Positions 1 through 8,754 of a DNA stretch of 64,000 nucleotides are shown here, in pieces. Source of the DNA: Paenibacillus zeisoli (GTDB lineage: Bacteria; Bacillota; Bacilli; Paenibacillales; Paenibacillaceae); contig NZ_RZNX01000001.1 in NCBI RefSeq assembly GCF_003994465.1, forward strand, positions 62,001-126,000. The letters run 5' to 3'. The position numbers and the translations under genes were made by a program. The stretch's first letter is position 1; the number at the start of each line of letters is the position of its first letter. The notes beneath the pieces were generated by a model that worked only from the letters and a program-made list of their open reading frames with translations, did not search any database and was not told the origin of the DNA.

Positions 1-1
1 T

Positions 2-940
2 GGTTTCATTGTAACCAACAGTGATTCAATTGATGTACGTACAGAGTTGTTTAAGGAATTCATGGATCATTATTATCCTGCCGATCAGAAGCCTCGTCCC
101 GCGATTACACTCTCTGCCAAGGACCTAGCCAAATTTGAAGGATCATACCGCTATTTGCGAATTCCCATGCAGGTCTTCGATGTTAAGCTTGAAGACGAAC
201 ATCTAAGCATTAGTACTCCGGTTGGAGTGAAAAAGCTAAAACCGGTAGGAGATCTATTATTCGAGGATGAGGATGGGAGAATGGCTGCATTCAAAGCGGA
301 TGAGAAGGGGGTCATCAGCCATCTTTATTATATGATACCGGATGCATGGAGTGAGCGAGTAGAAGACCAACCGCCTTACTCAGATGTTCCTGTGAATCAT
401 CCCTATGCTGGATATATTAACGATTTGCGCAAACTAAACGCGTTTCCTGTAAATACGAGCTCAGCATTTGCACCCGAGAAGACGATGACCCGGGGTGAAT
501 TTAGTGCCGATCTAGTCGGTCTTATAGGGATACAACCCACTCAATCCCCGGTCCAATTCAAAGATACAGTAGGCCACCGATTTGCTGCCCAAATCCAGAC
601 TTTAGTTGAATACGGCGCCGTTAACGGTTATGCGAAGGACAAGTTTGAACCCGACAGGCCGATTACCAGAGAAGAGGCTGCTGTCCTGTTGTGGAGAATT
701 AGCCAGCAGTTCGCAAATACAGACGTATCAGCAAAGCTTAGCGGAATTACCGACTTATGGGCAAAGCCTGCTGTCGAATTTGTAATAGGTTCCGGTCTTT
801 ATGGTCCAGAAGTAAGGACGAACCAAGACGGATTGGCAAATTATCACTCGCGCAGTCCTATGCTCAGGCAGGAGGCGGCTGCTCTTCTAACCAAGGCGGC
901 ACGATTCATTTTGACGCAACAGGCCAAGGGAAAAGTTTAA
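2..940 (+). CDS. Serine hydrolase (beta-lactamase/PBP-like) C-terminal part fused to S-layer homology repeats; 5' truncated
   Basis: The frame is open from the first bases of the window without a stop, so the gene begins upstream; an internal TTG at 47 is only the first start-like codon visible. The visible 312 residues start with a GFIVTNSD segment, typical of the end of class-C beta-lactamase-like serine hydrolase domains. A beta-rich accessory domain follows (about residues 45-115), then two or three SLH-type repeats (about 125-300, with AAQIQTLVEYGAVNGY and the hallmark ITREEAA). SLH repeats bind pyruvylated wall polymer, so the protein is probably exported and attached to the cell wall. 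The catalytic SxxK motif would lie outside the window, so activity cannot be judged. Confidence 0.75.
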   Translation, partial: GFIVTNSDSIDVRTELFKEFMDHYYPADQKPRPAITLSAKDLAKFEGSYRYLRIPMQVFDVKLEDEHLSISTPVGVKKLKPVGDLLFEDEDGRMAAFKADEKGVISHLYYMIPDAWSERVEDQPPYSDVPVNHPYAGYINDLRKLNAFPVNTSSAFAPEKTMTRGEFSADLVGLIGIQPTQSPVQFKDTVGHRFAAQIQTLVEYGAVNGYAKDKFEPDRPITREEAAVLLWRISQQFANTDVSAKLSGITDLWAKPAVEFVIGSGLYGPEVRTNQDGLANYHSRSPMLRQEAAALLTKAARFILTQQAKGKV

Positions 941-1091
941 GCAAGGGGATCAAGAAGCTGTACGAATTAACTTTTTTTCATAATTAACACAAAAAGGTTT
1001 TACTCGGCATTGTCCTTATGGCATAATCGGGATTGATTGTATAAGTTAACTTATGGAATGGATTCCGTTATTAGGAAAGGAAGAAGTAGGG

Positions 1092-1667
1092 ATGATTGCT
1101 AAAAAAAGTTTAATGTGGCTGCCCAGCCTAATGCTTACTATGGCCATGACCGCTTGCGGGAGCACCACAACGATTAAGACAGAGAATGGAACGGCTGAGG
1201 TGAAGAAGGACGGGAGCGAGTTCACCGTGAATAGCAAAGATGGGGAGACGACAACGTTCAAAAGTCAGGATGACAATACGTTTCAGATTGAGAGCAATAA
1301 AAACGATGGATCCGGAGGGAAAACCACAGTAAAGAGCAGCACTGAAATCCCAGCCAGCTTCCCTAAGGACATCCCGCTCCCGGATGATGCCAAGACCACG
1401 GGTTCCATTGAAACGAACGCTGATGGCAAGGAGTCCATTATTGTTACCATCCATACGGATAAAGAGCTTAGTGAACTTGAGACCATGTACAAACAATACT
1501 TCAAAGACAATAACGTTAGCAATTCTATGCAAATGGTACAATCGGGTGCGATTCTCTTCTCTGGAGAACTTGAGGGGCATATGATATCGATCTCCGGCAG
1601 TCCATCAGGGGATGCGGCTGAAGGAATGGACTTGTCCATCAGCTGGACGGAGAATGAAGCCAAATAA
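1092..1667 (+). CDS. Putative lipoprotein, function unknown
   Basis: 191 residues from the ATG at 1092, chosen over an ATG at 1053 because GGAAAGGAAGAAGTAGGG lies directly upstream of it. The N-terminus has a positive charge, a hydrophobic stretch and an MTAC lipobox with Cys22, predicting export and lipid anchoring. The mature part begins with a hydrophilic, Thr/Lys/Asp-rich stretch resembling a beta-hairpin repeat (TENGTAEV, SKDGETTTF). A compact domain follows (about 95-190) starting ASFPKDIPLPDDAK, a pattern seen in small secreted Firmicutes proteins of unknown role. It stands alone and ends just before a bidirectional terminator. Confidence 0.7.
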   Translation: MIAKKSLMWLPSLMLTMAMTACGSTTTIKTENGTAEVKKDGSEFTVNSKDGETTTFKSQDDNTFQIESNKNDGSGGKTTVKSSTEIPASFPKDIPLPDDAKTTGSIETNADGKESIIVTIHTDKELSELETMYKQYFKDNNVSNSMQMVQSGAILFSGELEGHMISISGSPSGDAAEGMDLSISWTENEAK

Positions 1668-1688
1668 ACTTACGTAAAAATGAATTAC

Positions 1689-1730
1689 AAAGAACACCGC
1701 CTCCGTCTATCGATGGAAGCGGTGTTCTTT
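1689..1730. terminator. Bidirectional intrinsic terminator
   Basis: AAAGAACACCGC at 1689-1700 pairs perfectly with GCGGTGTTCTTT at 1719-1730. It lies between the convergent genes ending at 1667 (+) and 1744 (-) and has A/T tracts on both flanks. Confidence 0.8.
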
Positions 1731-1743
1731 AGGCTAATCCATG

Positions 1744-1902
1744 TTATTTCAAATCCTCATTCGTGAAAGGAACCGGCTTGGCAACCCACTCATCTGCTTC
1801 CGGCTCAATATCTACGCCATTCTCCATTTTCTTCTGCTCCGCTAGAGAATCACGGTTCTTATCCTGCTCATTACGAACTTGATCTTCTGATTTCTGATTC
1901 AT
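1744..1902 (-). CDS. Small hydrophilic hypothetical protein (52 aa)
   Basis: The start is the ATG at 1902, preceded on the minus strand by AAGGAGGAATTACAC, a near-perfect ribosome-binding site; an in-frame ATG 11 codons upstream has none. The 52-residue product is highly charged and low-complexity (many Gln, Glu, Asp, Asn, Lys) with no membrane segment or cysteine, ending in a PFTNEDLK tail. It is probably an intrinsically disordered small protein of the kind common in spore-formers. Function is not recognised; the evidence for translation is the strong RBS and well-placed terminator. Confidence 0.6.
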   Translation of the reverse strand: MNQKSEDQVRNEQDKNRDSLAEQKKMENGVDIEPEADEWVAKPVPFTNEDLK

Positions 1903-2044
1903 GTGTAATTCCTCCTTAGGATAGCTTGTCTTCAAACTTCAAACTTGCATAACCTTTACTTATACTTACCCGAAACCTAAATTTGCAAACGTAAATTTTC
2001 ATCTCATGGGTGTTCGCCGTGATCAATACCACAGCCGGGCATAG

Positions 2045-2091
2045 ACTGTGCATGAAGGACAGGGAATCTACCCAGCCTCAACCTGCACAGT
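2045..2091 (+). other. Possible structured 5' leader (8-bp inverted repeat)
   Basis: ACTGTGCA at 2045-2052 and TGCACAGT at 2084-2091 form a perfect 8-bp stem enclosing 31 nt, inside which GGG and CCC can form a small hairpin. It lies 32 nt upstream of the small gene at 2123. It matches no riboswitch class that I recognise. Confidence 0.3.
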
Positions 2092-2122
2092 TATAAGCAC
2101 AGTATACAAAGGTGGTGAACAC

Positions 2123-2302
2123 ATGAATAAAAAATACCGTATTCGTAAATTAAGAAATGAAATTGGGCGGCTGACACATGGGAAACGGCTTATTAGAGCA
2201 TACTTGTCTACCCACAAGCATTCTGGTGATAACAGCCACGTTGTAGTAGATCATGGAAAGTCTGCCGAGAGATCCAAACACAGAGTCATACGCGCTTTGT
2301 GA
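2123..2302 (+). CDS. Small basic hypothetical protein (59 aa)
   Basis: The start is the ATG at 2123, preceded by AAAGGTGGTGAACAC; the frame extends upstream but without a better start. The product is strongly basic (IRKLRNEIGRLTHGKRLIRAYLS, then a His/Lys/Arg-rich tail) and lacks a signal peptide or membrane segment. A short nucleic-acid- or ribosome-associated protein is possible but unproven. There are no neighbours in the same unit; a terminator-like hairpin follows about 150 nt downstream. Coding status is uncertain. Confidence 0.4.
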   Translation: MNKKYRIRKLRNEIGRLTHGKRLIRAYLSTHKHSGDNSHVVVDHGKSAERSKHRVIRAL

Positions 2303-2449
2303 AGCCTCTAAAAATGCAACATAAATAACACATAGATCGTCTTCAATTACAGGACATACAAATTCTGGAAGTGCAGAGGGCGGTCTATTTGAATTTTGCT
2401 GGCGACAAGTGAAATTTGGATTGGACAAGCTTTTAGCGGTAACGATGAA

Positions 2450-2490
2450 AAGAGCAGCGAAGGTCCTGTTCATGGAGGTTCGCTGCTCTT
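2450..2490 (+). terminator. Intrinsic terminator-like hairpin
   Basis: AAGAGCAGCGAA (2450-2461) pairs perfectly with TTCGCTGCTCTT (2479-2490), followed by ACTTTTATT. It probably ends the transcript carrying the small gene at 2123. Confidence 0.5.
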
Positions 2491-2598
2491 ACTTTTATTG
2501 GTCGTTTGTGTGATTTGCTTGTATATCCGCTTCCCCGGCAAAGTGAACACAACTTTGATGGGAACAACGGTCCGTTAGCGGCTTCATCACAGTTCATC

Positions 2599-3903
2599 CT
2601 ACATTAATGCGTGCAGGATGAAATTGGCGAGGAACAGTACAGTAATGACATACATGACAACCTTAACTTCCCCGCCGCGCCCGGCAGCGAGCTTGGCGAT
2701 AGGGTAAGCGATAAAGCCAAATGCCATACCGTCTACAATACTATAAGTGAACGGGATCATGACCATCACCAGGAATGCAGGGAAAGCCTCAGTGAAATCA
2801 CTGAAATTCATTTCTTTAATATTCTGAACCATCAGGCTTCCGATAATGATCAGGATCGGTGCAATGGCGCTGTCTGGAATATAGGTCAGCAGCGGGATGA
2901 AGAAGAAGGTAGCTCCGAATAATACGGCGGTGACCAATGGAGCCAAGCCTGTTCGCCCTCCAGCCGCAATTCCGGCGGTTGACTCTGCTGCTGCGACGGT
3001 CGGGCTGCTGCCGAGAATGCCGGCCGCAAAGTTGGACAACGAGAGAGCACGAAGGCTTCCCTTAAAGGTCTCGGGTCGTTCAATCATACGAGTCTGTGCT
3101 GCAATGAGACCAATATTCTCAAAGACGATGATAAGGAGCAGCAGGAAGACGGCAATCCAGAAAGCGATGTTCGTGAGTCCCGGATACAAAGATAGCTTGC
3201 CAAAGATCTCTCCATACTGCTGCCAGGGCTGGGTAGCGAGCTTATTCACATCAGGGTGAACAGCACCCAGAATGTAAGCAAGCGCAGTTCCCACCAGTAT
3301 ACTGATCAGGAGATCCCCTTTGACCTTACGAACAAAGAGAACAAGGGCAAGAAGCAGGGTAACGCAGGCCGTTATTACGTTTGGATCACTAAAGTGACCA
3401 ATCGTGACAAAAGTGGTCTGATGAGCGACCACGATCCCGCTTTTTTGCAGGCCGATAAAGGTGAGGAACAATCCGATCCCTACGCTGATCCCATGCTGTA
3501 GATTGTGCGGGATGGCTTCACTGATTCTTTTGTATAGTGTGGTAAAAGCAACAATGGCGAATAGCAGTCCTGCAACTGCCACTACAGCAAGGGCTTCCTG
3601 CCAGGTAAGCTTCATAGAATGCACCAGAGTGTAGGTGAAGAAAGCATTGATCCCCATCCCTGGTACCACAATGATTGGAGATTTGCCCAGGAAAGCCATG
3701 AGCAGACAGCCGGCGATCGAGGTCAGCAGAGTTCCAACCATTGCAGCCTGGAGGGGCATGCCCGCATCGCTTAAAATAGCTGCATTCACCATGACGATAT
3801 ATACTACCGCAAAATAGGAAATCAAGCCTGAACTGACTTCCTGTCTCCAATCGTGCTGCCCAGGTTGATAGCCCAGACTTTTGGACAGCAGATTCTGTTT
3901 CAT
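2599..3903 (-). CDS. NCS2-family (AzgA-type) purine permease
   Basis: 434 residues from the ATG at 3903; a longer ORF start at 3975 gives an implausible extension. The product is a polytopic membrane protein with about 12-14 hydrophobic segments. It carries signatures of the AzgA/PbuG branch of nucleobase:cation symporters: an N-terminal EVSSGLISYFAVVYIVMVNAAIL helix pair, the PGMGINAFFTYTLV segment, FENIGLIAAQTR, and the SSPTVAAAESTAGIAAGGRTGL loop near residues 310-330. Family members import adenine, guanine or hypoxanthine. It is monocistronic, convergent with nothing close, and no purine riboswitch aptamer was seen upstream. The substrate cannot be assigned from sequence alone. Confidence 0.88.
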   Translation of the reverse strand: MKQNLLSKSLGYQPGQHDWRQEVSSGLISYFAVVYIVMVNAAILSDAGMPLQAAMVGTLLTSIAGCLLMAFLGKSPIIVVPGMGINAFFTYTLVHSMKLTWQEALAVVAVAGLLFAIVAFTTLYKRISEAIPHNLQHGISVGIGLFLTFIGLQKSGIVVAHQTTFVTIGHFSDPNVITACVTLLLALVLFVRKVKGDLLISILVGTALAYILGAVHPDVNKLATQPWQQYGEIFGKLSLYPGLTNIAFWIAVFLLLLIIVFENIGLIAAQTRMIERPETFKGSLRALSLSNFAAGILGSSPTVAAAESTAGIAAGGRTGLAPLVTAVLFGATFFFIPLLTYIPDSAIAPILIIIGSLMVQNIKEMNFSDFTEAFPAFLVMVMIPFTYSIVDGMAFGFIAYPIAKLAAGRGGEVKVVMYVITVLFLANFILHALM

Positions 3904-4217
3904 GGAAAGGCCCCCATTCAATATCAATAAGTTGACAGCAAGAGTAAGCATACAATCGGAGGCGAGGATAAGCAAGCCATTAATTGTTAGTATACCCTTA
4001 TGCTTGGATTCTCAAATCGATAGGATTGTGCAACATGCGCATGGAATAATGTTAGAGATTTGCCACCGAGTTATTTATAATGAAATCATACGGAGTGATC
4101 TTTAGTTCATTCCATATAGAATGCACCACAATTCACTGACGGATGTCTTATTATATGAAAGCGCTTAACAATATATTAGGCGGATGGATCCGACTAACAA
4201 GCAAGAGGGGTTGTACT
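3904..4217. other. Divergent intergenic region (314 bp) between permease and response regulator
   Basis: AT-rich region holding the promoters of two divergent genes. On the minus strand TTGAGA (4010-4015) and TATACT (3989-3994) are a possible promoter for the permease, though the 15-bp spacer is short. On the plus side a cre-like site lies at 4156-4169. Nothing else was recognised. Confidence 0.4.
4156..4169 (+). promoter_or_regulatory. cre-like site (CcpA operator candidate)
   Basis: TGAAAGCGCTTAAC matches the Bacillus cre consensus TGWAANCGNTNWCA except for the last two bases. It lies about 50 nt upstream of the response regulator that opens the carbohydrate locus, a sensible position for carbon catabolite repression. 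Confidence 0.5.
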
Positions 4218-5789
4218 ATGATTAAAGTAATGATTGTAGACGATGAGCCGAAAGTCAGAGAAGGTCTTACCATGCTGATTCCATGGGATTCTTTAGACTT
4301 TACGGTTGTAGGTACAGCTGCCAACGGGTTTGAGGCTTTAGAGAAATATAATGAGCTCCGGCCAAACCTGGTTGTAGCGGACATTCGCATGCCGGGTATG
4401 GATGGAATTCAGCTCATTGAGAAATTAAGGGAACAAGACGCGAAGCTTCATATTCTGATTCTCAGCGGTTATGCAGATTTCGATTATGCCAAGAAGGCAA
4501 TCGCAAGCAGAGCGGATGGCTATCTGCTCAAGCCGGTTGATGAAGATGAGTTAATGAGCTATCTTGAACGAATCAGACAGAAGTGGCTGGAGGAGAATGA
4601 GCAGCAGAAATGGACTGAATCGGTATTGGAATCGAGCCGCGAGCGTGTAGTTAAGTCCCTGCTAACCGGAACAAAAGAGGAGGCCGAGGCTCTTGAGACC
4701 AGCGCTCTGTCGCTTGGCCTAAGCTCTAAAGAATACCAGATCCTCTTAGTGGATCTGTATATGTGTGAGGGGGAGAATCATACGACGGTTGGAGAGGCTG
4801 TTGAACGCCTGCAGGCCTATTTTGAACAAATGAAGCTAGGGGTGACCTTCAAGCTGTACTCCCACACAGGGCTGCTGCTGAATAAGCCAATCACCGGATT
4901 GCAAATGCGTCAAGAGCTTAGCCGGAATCTGGAAGGCATCTTGAACGGCCTGAATGTAAAGTTCTCGGCTTCGCTCGGGCATGTGGTTCGAAGCATAACG
5001 GAGATATCAACATCTTATGTGAAAGCTAAGGAGCTTCTTGAATGTGAATTTTTCTGTGCAGACGAAGGTGTAATGTACTGTGATATGAGTAAGGATACAA
5101 AGGCTGAGACACATGTAAATGAACCTGTAGATATCACATCTATTGAAGAACAAATATACTATGCTCTTGATTTGGGTAACCCGGCCCCCATTCCGGAGTT
5201 AATGAAGACAGCTGGGGACTATTTAGCGGCAAACGGGAGAACAGAACAAGAAATCAAACGTTATTTTGCTGAGCTGATTACGGGTCTGATTAGTAAGCTC
5301 TCCGTACGGAATCCTGATTTGGATGGCATTCTGAGAATCTATACAGAGAGCATTGCTCATCTGTACCAGAAACGGAGCCTGTTCCTGCTTACCCGGCATG
5401 CAGCCGAGATCCTTCAGAAAGTGACGAGTCATATTGATCGCTGCCAGCATCAGGATCTGAAGCTTATGCTGGATATGATCCATCGGAATTATGGAGATAA
5501 TCTGAAGCTGGAGACGTTGGCGGGTGTATTGAACTACAATAATGCTTACCTGGGGAAGCTGTTCAAGAATGCAACAGGAGAGTATTTCAACACCTATCTG
5601 GATAAGGTTAGGATCGAGCAGGCCAAGCGGATGCTTCAGGAGGGCATGAAGGTGTATCAAGTCGCGGAGAAGGTTGGCTATACGAACGCCGATTATTTTC
5701 ACAGCAAATTCAAGAGATATGTGGGAACCTCGCCCTCTGTCTACCGCAAGCAGGGAGAAGGAGCGGAAAAGCATCAAATTTCTATATGA
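4218..5789 (+). CDS. Response regulator, REC + AraC-type HTH (YesN family)
   Basis: 523 residues from the ATG at 4218 (RBS AGAGGGG). A receiver domain occupies about 1-120, with phospho-acceptor Asp55 in VVADIRMPGMD, the acidic pair DDE near 9-11 and the conserved Lys in LLKPVD. A variable middle region follows, then a C-terminal AraC-type double helix-turn-helix (about 425-515: LKLETLAGVLNYNNAYLGKLFK and VAEKVGYTNADYFHSKFKR). Such regulators pair with YesM-type kinases and activate neighbouring sugar transport and glycosidase genes. Its likely partner kinase lies 7.4 kb away at 13240 instead of adjacent. The GH3 gene follows 81 nt downstream, probably in the same transcript. Confidence 0.9.
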   Translation: MIKVMIVDDEPKVREGLTMLIPWDSLDFTVVGTAANGFEALEKYNELRPNLVVADIRMPGMDGIQLIEKLREQDAKLHILILSGYADFDYAKKAIASRADGYLLKPVDEDELMSYLERIRQKWLEENEQQKWTESVLESSRERVVKSLLTGTKEEAEALETSALSLGLSSKEYQILLVDLYMCEGENHTTVGEAVERLQAYFEQMKLGVTFKLYSHTGLLLNKPITGLQMRQELSRNLEGILNGLNVKFSASLGHVVRSITEISTSYVKAKELLECEFFCADEGVMYCDMSKDTKAETHVNEPVDITSIEEQIYYALDLGNPAPIPELMKTAGDYLAANGRTEQEIKRYFAELITGLISKLSVRNPDLDGILRIYTESIAHLYQKRSLFLLTRHAAEILQKVTSHIDRCQHQDLKLMLDMIHRNYGDNLKLETLAGVLNYNNAYLGKLFKNATGEYFNTYLDKVRIEQAKRMLQEGMKVYQVAEKVGYTNADYFHSKFKRYVGTSPSVYRKQGEGAEKHQISI

Positions 5790-5870
5790 AATTAAAGCTA
5801 ATTGTAAGGGTACTAAGACGGGAAGCAGAACGTTATGATAGCTTCAAAAAGAGAGAGAGAAGGTATTGCT

Positions 5871-8696
5871 ATGACTTCTGCAAACGCTTACCCTTACTTA
5901 AATCCTGATCTGTCGCTTGAAGAGCGTGTAGCTGATCTGGTATCCAGACTGACCCTGGATGAGAAGATTGAGCAAATGTGTCAATATCAAGCCGAGATTC
6001 CGCGGCTGAACATACAAGCATACAAGCACGGTACCGAAGGCGCACATGGAGTGGCCTGGCTGGGTGAGGCAACCGTATTCCCGCAAAACACGGGACTTGC
6101 GTGTACATGGGACCCGGAACTGATGCGTCAAATTGGTTCGGTCATCGGGGATGAAGCAAGAGTGTATTATCAAAAAGACCCGAAGATCAATGGACTGACC
6201 ATCTGGGCGCCCACAGTGGATATGGAAAGGGATCCACGCTGGGGCCGTACCGAGGAGGCCTATGGAGAAGACCCTTATCTTACAGGCCGACTCACTACCG
6301 AGCTGGTGAAAGGGATGCAGGGAGACGATCCTTTTTATTTCAAAACCGTGGCCACACTGAAACACTTCTACGCCAACAATAACGAAGTGGATCGCGGAAG
6401 CGCATCGGTCAGCATAGATCCTCGCAACAAGCGCGAGTACTACCTGAAAGCGTTCGAGCCTACCTTTAAGGAAGGCGGAGCAGCTTCGATGATGACGGCA
6501 TACAACGGGATCAATGGGGTTCCCTGCAATGTGAATCCCGAGATTAATGACATTGTTAAGGGCGAGTGGGGAATGAAGGGCTTTGTCGTCGGTGATGCAG
6601 GGGATGTACTGGGTACAGTGAACGATCACCATTATGTTGAGTCCTATGCCGAGGCTGTCGCCAGATCTGTGAAGAATGGAATAGACAGTATAACCGATGA
6701 TCAGGATATCTCTTTCCGTGCGCTGCGTGATGCGCTTGAGCAAGGACATCTTACGGAGGCTGATCTGGACCACGCGCTTCAAAATACGTTTCGTGTGCGG
6801 TTCCGGCTAGGTGAGTTTGACCCGGCAGAGCGAAATCCTTATGCGCATGTTGAAGAGTCCAAGCTATGTGCCGAGGATCATGCTAAGCTGTCCAAGCAAG
6901 CGGCTCTTGAAGGGGTTGTCCTGCTGAAGAACACAGGCATTCTTCCTTTACGCAAGGAGATTGGAAGTGTTGCTGTAATTGGCCCGATGGCCAATGAGGC
7001 ACATACGGACTGGTACAGCGGAACACCGAAGTACCGAATCACGCCGCTTGAGGGCATTATCTCCCAATTAAACGAGGGCAGGGTCCGTTACTGTGATGGC
7101 AGTGACCGGATCCGGATTCGTTCCTTGAAGACCGGCAAGTACGTCGTCGTTGGCAATGAGGAGCAAGGACATGGACTGACCGCTGCGGAACCGAGTCCGG
7201 AGAAAGCTGCTATCTTCAGAAGAACGGATTGGGGCTGGGGGAGTGAGACCCTCCGGGAAGATACAAGTGGTAAATTTGTGACCGAGAACGAGGAGGGCTT
7301 TCTCTCTGCAACAGCAGAAGAAGCCCGCGGATGGTTCGTGAAGGAAGTCTTCCAGATTCAAGATCAGGAAGAAGGATTAAGCGGGATTACGAACTGGCAG
7401 GGGGTACCCGTCGCAATTGGCGGAGACCGTGAACTTAGAGTGAATGGATCCACCGAGAAAGTGGAGAGCCGATTCGCGATCGAAGTCGTGAGCGATGGAA
7501 TAGCGGAAGCGGTTGAAGCTGCGCGGGCATCAGAAGCTGCTATAGTATTCGCCGGCAATATTCCTTTCATTAACGGGAAAGAAACGATAGACCGAATGGA
7601 CATTACGCTCCCTTCTGCCCAGCAGCAGCTTATCCAAGCCGTAATGGAAGCTAACCCAAATACGATTGTGGTCTTGGTTGGGAGTTATCCATTTGCCGTC
7701 AATTGGGAACAGGAACATGTTCCAGCCATACTGTACACCTCCCATGCAGGTCCTGAGCTGGGCGCTGCCGCAGCAGAAGTCTTGTTCGGGGAGTACAATC
7801 CGGCCGGCCGGCTTGCTATGACCTGGTACCGCTCGCAGGATCAGCTTCCGGACATTATGGATTATGACATTATCAAAGGAAAACGGACTTACCAGTATTT
7901 CGAAGGCGAAGTTCTGTATCCGTTTGGGCATGGGCTTTCTTACACGGAGTTTGAATACAGTGGGATTCATCTCAGCAGACCAATTATCACTAAGGAAGAT
8001 GAACTGGTGGTAAGTATCACAATTACGAATAGCGGAAGTCTTGCGGGTGAAGAAGTAGTTCAGTTATATGTGCATGCCGATCAATCAAGAGTACCCAGAC
8101 CTCTCAAGACATTAAGTGGATTTAAGAGATTGTCAATCGTTCCTGGGGCATCTGAGACGATAGAGTTCAAGCTGTCCACTGCTGATTTGTCCTATTGGGA
8201 TGTGACCCGGGAGAGATACGTAATGGAGTCAGGCACATATACGATCATGGCCGGCAGTTCATCCAAGGATATTAAAGCTTCTGTCGTCATAACTGCTGAG
8301 GGAGAAGAAGTGCCGCCAAGATCTTTGACTAGTCCGGTCAAGGCAGAGAATTACGATGACTATGAAGGCGTCTATCTGGACGAATGTATCGAAGGCGGAA
8401 GCAGCGTTCGGACCCGGGAGGAAAGCGGATGGATTGCTTTCTGGGATGTGGAGCTTGGTGAACAGGACCGGGGAGTGCTAAAAGCGAGAGTCTCGTGCAT
8501 GGACCCTGGTGCCGAGATCGAAGTTCGGCTCGATGAGGCCGCTGGGCAGCTGGCTGGTCGCAGCCTCGTTCCTCCAACCGGCGGCACTCAGGCATGGACC
8601 ACTCTTGAAATTCCGCTAGAGGGCATCAATGGCCGGCACAGCGTATACCTGCTGCTTAAGGGCTCGATCTTGATCAGCAAAATTCATCTCGAATAG
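5871..8696 (+). CDS. Glycoside hydrolase family 3 (beta-glucosidase/beta-xylosidase) with fascin-like insert and CBM6-like tail
   Basis: 941 residues from the ATG at 5871, preferred over 5835 because GAGAGAAGGT lies just upstream. The GH3 N-terminal barrel (about 10-330) contains DMERDPRWGRTEEAYGEDP, KHFYANNNE and the nucleophile region GFVVGDAGDV, with Asp near 242 as probable nucleophile. In the C-terminal GH3 domain, a beta-rich insert with SLKTGKYVVV (about 415-510) looks like a fascin/beta-trefoil module. A fibronectin III-like domain follows (about 690-810), then a beta-sandwich resembling CBM6 (about 830-940). There is no signal peptide, so it probably acts in the cytoplasm. Next to GH31, GH95 and GH42 genes, removal of exposed backbone glucose from xyloglucan oligosaccharides is likely; xylosidase activity is an alternative. 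Confidence 0.88.
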   Translation: MTSANAYPYLNPDLSLEERVADLVSRLTLDEKIEQMCQYQAEIPRLNIQAYKHGTEGAHGVAWLGEATVFPQNTGLACTWDPELMRQIGSVIGDEARVYYQKDPKINGLTIWAPTVDMERDPRWGRTEEAYGEDPYLTGRLTTELVKGMQGDDPFYFKTVATLKHFYANNNEVDRGSASVSIDPRNKREYYLKAFEPTFKEGGAASMMTAYNGINGVPCNVNPEINDIVKGEWGMKGFVVGDAGDVLGTVNDHHYVESYAEAVARSVKNGIDSITDDQDISFRALRDALEQGHLTEADLDHALQNTFRVRFRLGEFDPAERNPYAHVEESKLCAEDHAKLSKQAALEGVVLLKNTGILPLRKEIGSVAVIGPMANEAHTDWYSGTPKYRITPLEGIISQLNEGRVRYCDGSDRIRIRSLKTGKYVVVGNEEQGHGLTAAEPSPEKAAIFRRTDWGWGSETLREDTSGKFVTENEEGFLSATAEEARGWFVKEVFQIQDQEEGLSGITNWQGVPVAIGGDRELRVNGSTEKVESRFAIEVVSDGIAEAVEAARASEAAIVFAGNIPFINGKETIDRMDITLPSAQQQLIQAVMEANPNTIVVLVGSYPFAVNWEQEHVPAILYTSHAGPELGAAAAEVLFGEYNPAGRLAMTWYRSQDQLPDIMDYDIIKGKRTYQYFEGEVLYPFGHGLSYTEFEYSGIHLSRPIITKEDELVVSITITNSGSLAGEEVVQLYVHADQSRVPRPLKTLSGFKRLSIVPGASETIEFKLSTADLSYWDVTRERYVMESGTYTIMAGSSSKDIKASVVITAEGEEVPPRSLTSPVKAENYDDYEGVYLDECIEGGSSVRTREESGWIAFWDVELGEQDRGVLKARVSCMDPGAEIEVRLDEAAGQLAGRSLVPPTGGTQAWTTLEIPLEGINGRHSVYLLLKGSILISKIHLE

Positions 8697-8701
8697 ATCA
8701 T

Positions 8702-8742
8702 AGAGAAGCGGCTTTCCCGATATATGGGAAAGCCGCTTCTCT
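8702..8742. terminator. Bidirectional intrinsic terminator
   Basis: AGAGAAGCGGCTTTCCC (8702-8718) pairs with GGGAAAGCCGCTTCTCT (8726-8742), a perfect 17-bp stem with a 7-nt loop between convergent genes. Confidence 0.9.
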
Positions 8743-8754
8743 TACTTGCCAGTC

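Noticed and set aside
2008-2022. GGGTGTTCGCC resembling part of a fluoride riboswitch
   Set aside because: The required GATGG and ATAAAC elements are absent and spacing does not fit; chance similarity.
2396-2578. 60-aa ORF with a Leu/Val-rich hydrophobic stretch
   Set aside because: It lacks an RBS at its start, and the stretch is produced by the arm and T-tract of a terminator-like hairpin (2450-2490).
3904-4140. Purine riboswitch upstream of the NCS2 permease
   Set aside because: Neither the conserved loop sequences nor the three-way junction pattern was found on the minus strand.
5898-6782. 294-aa antisense ORF inside the GH3 gene
   Set aside because: Composition and position are those of a shadow of the strong sense frame; no RBS and no family pattern.
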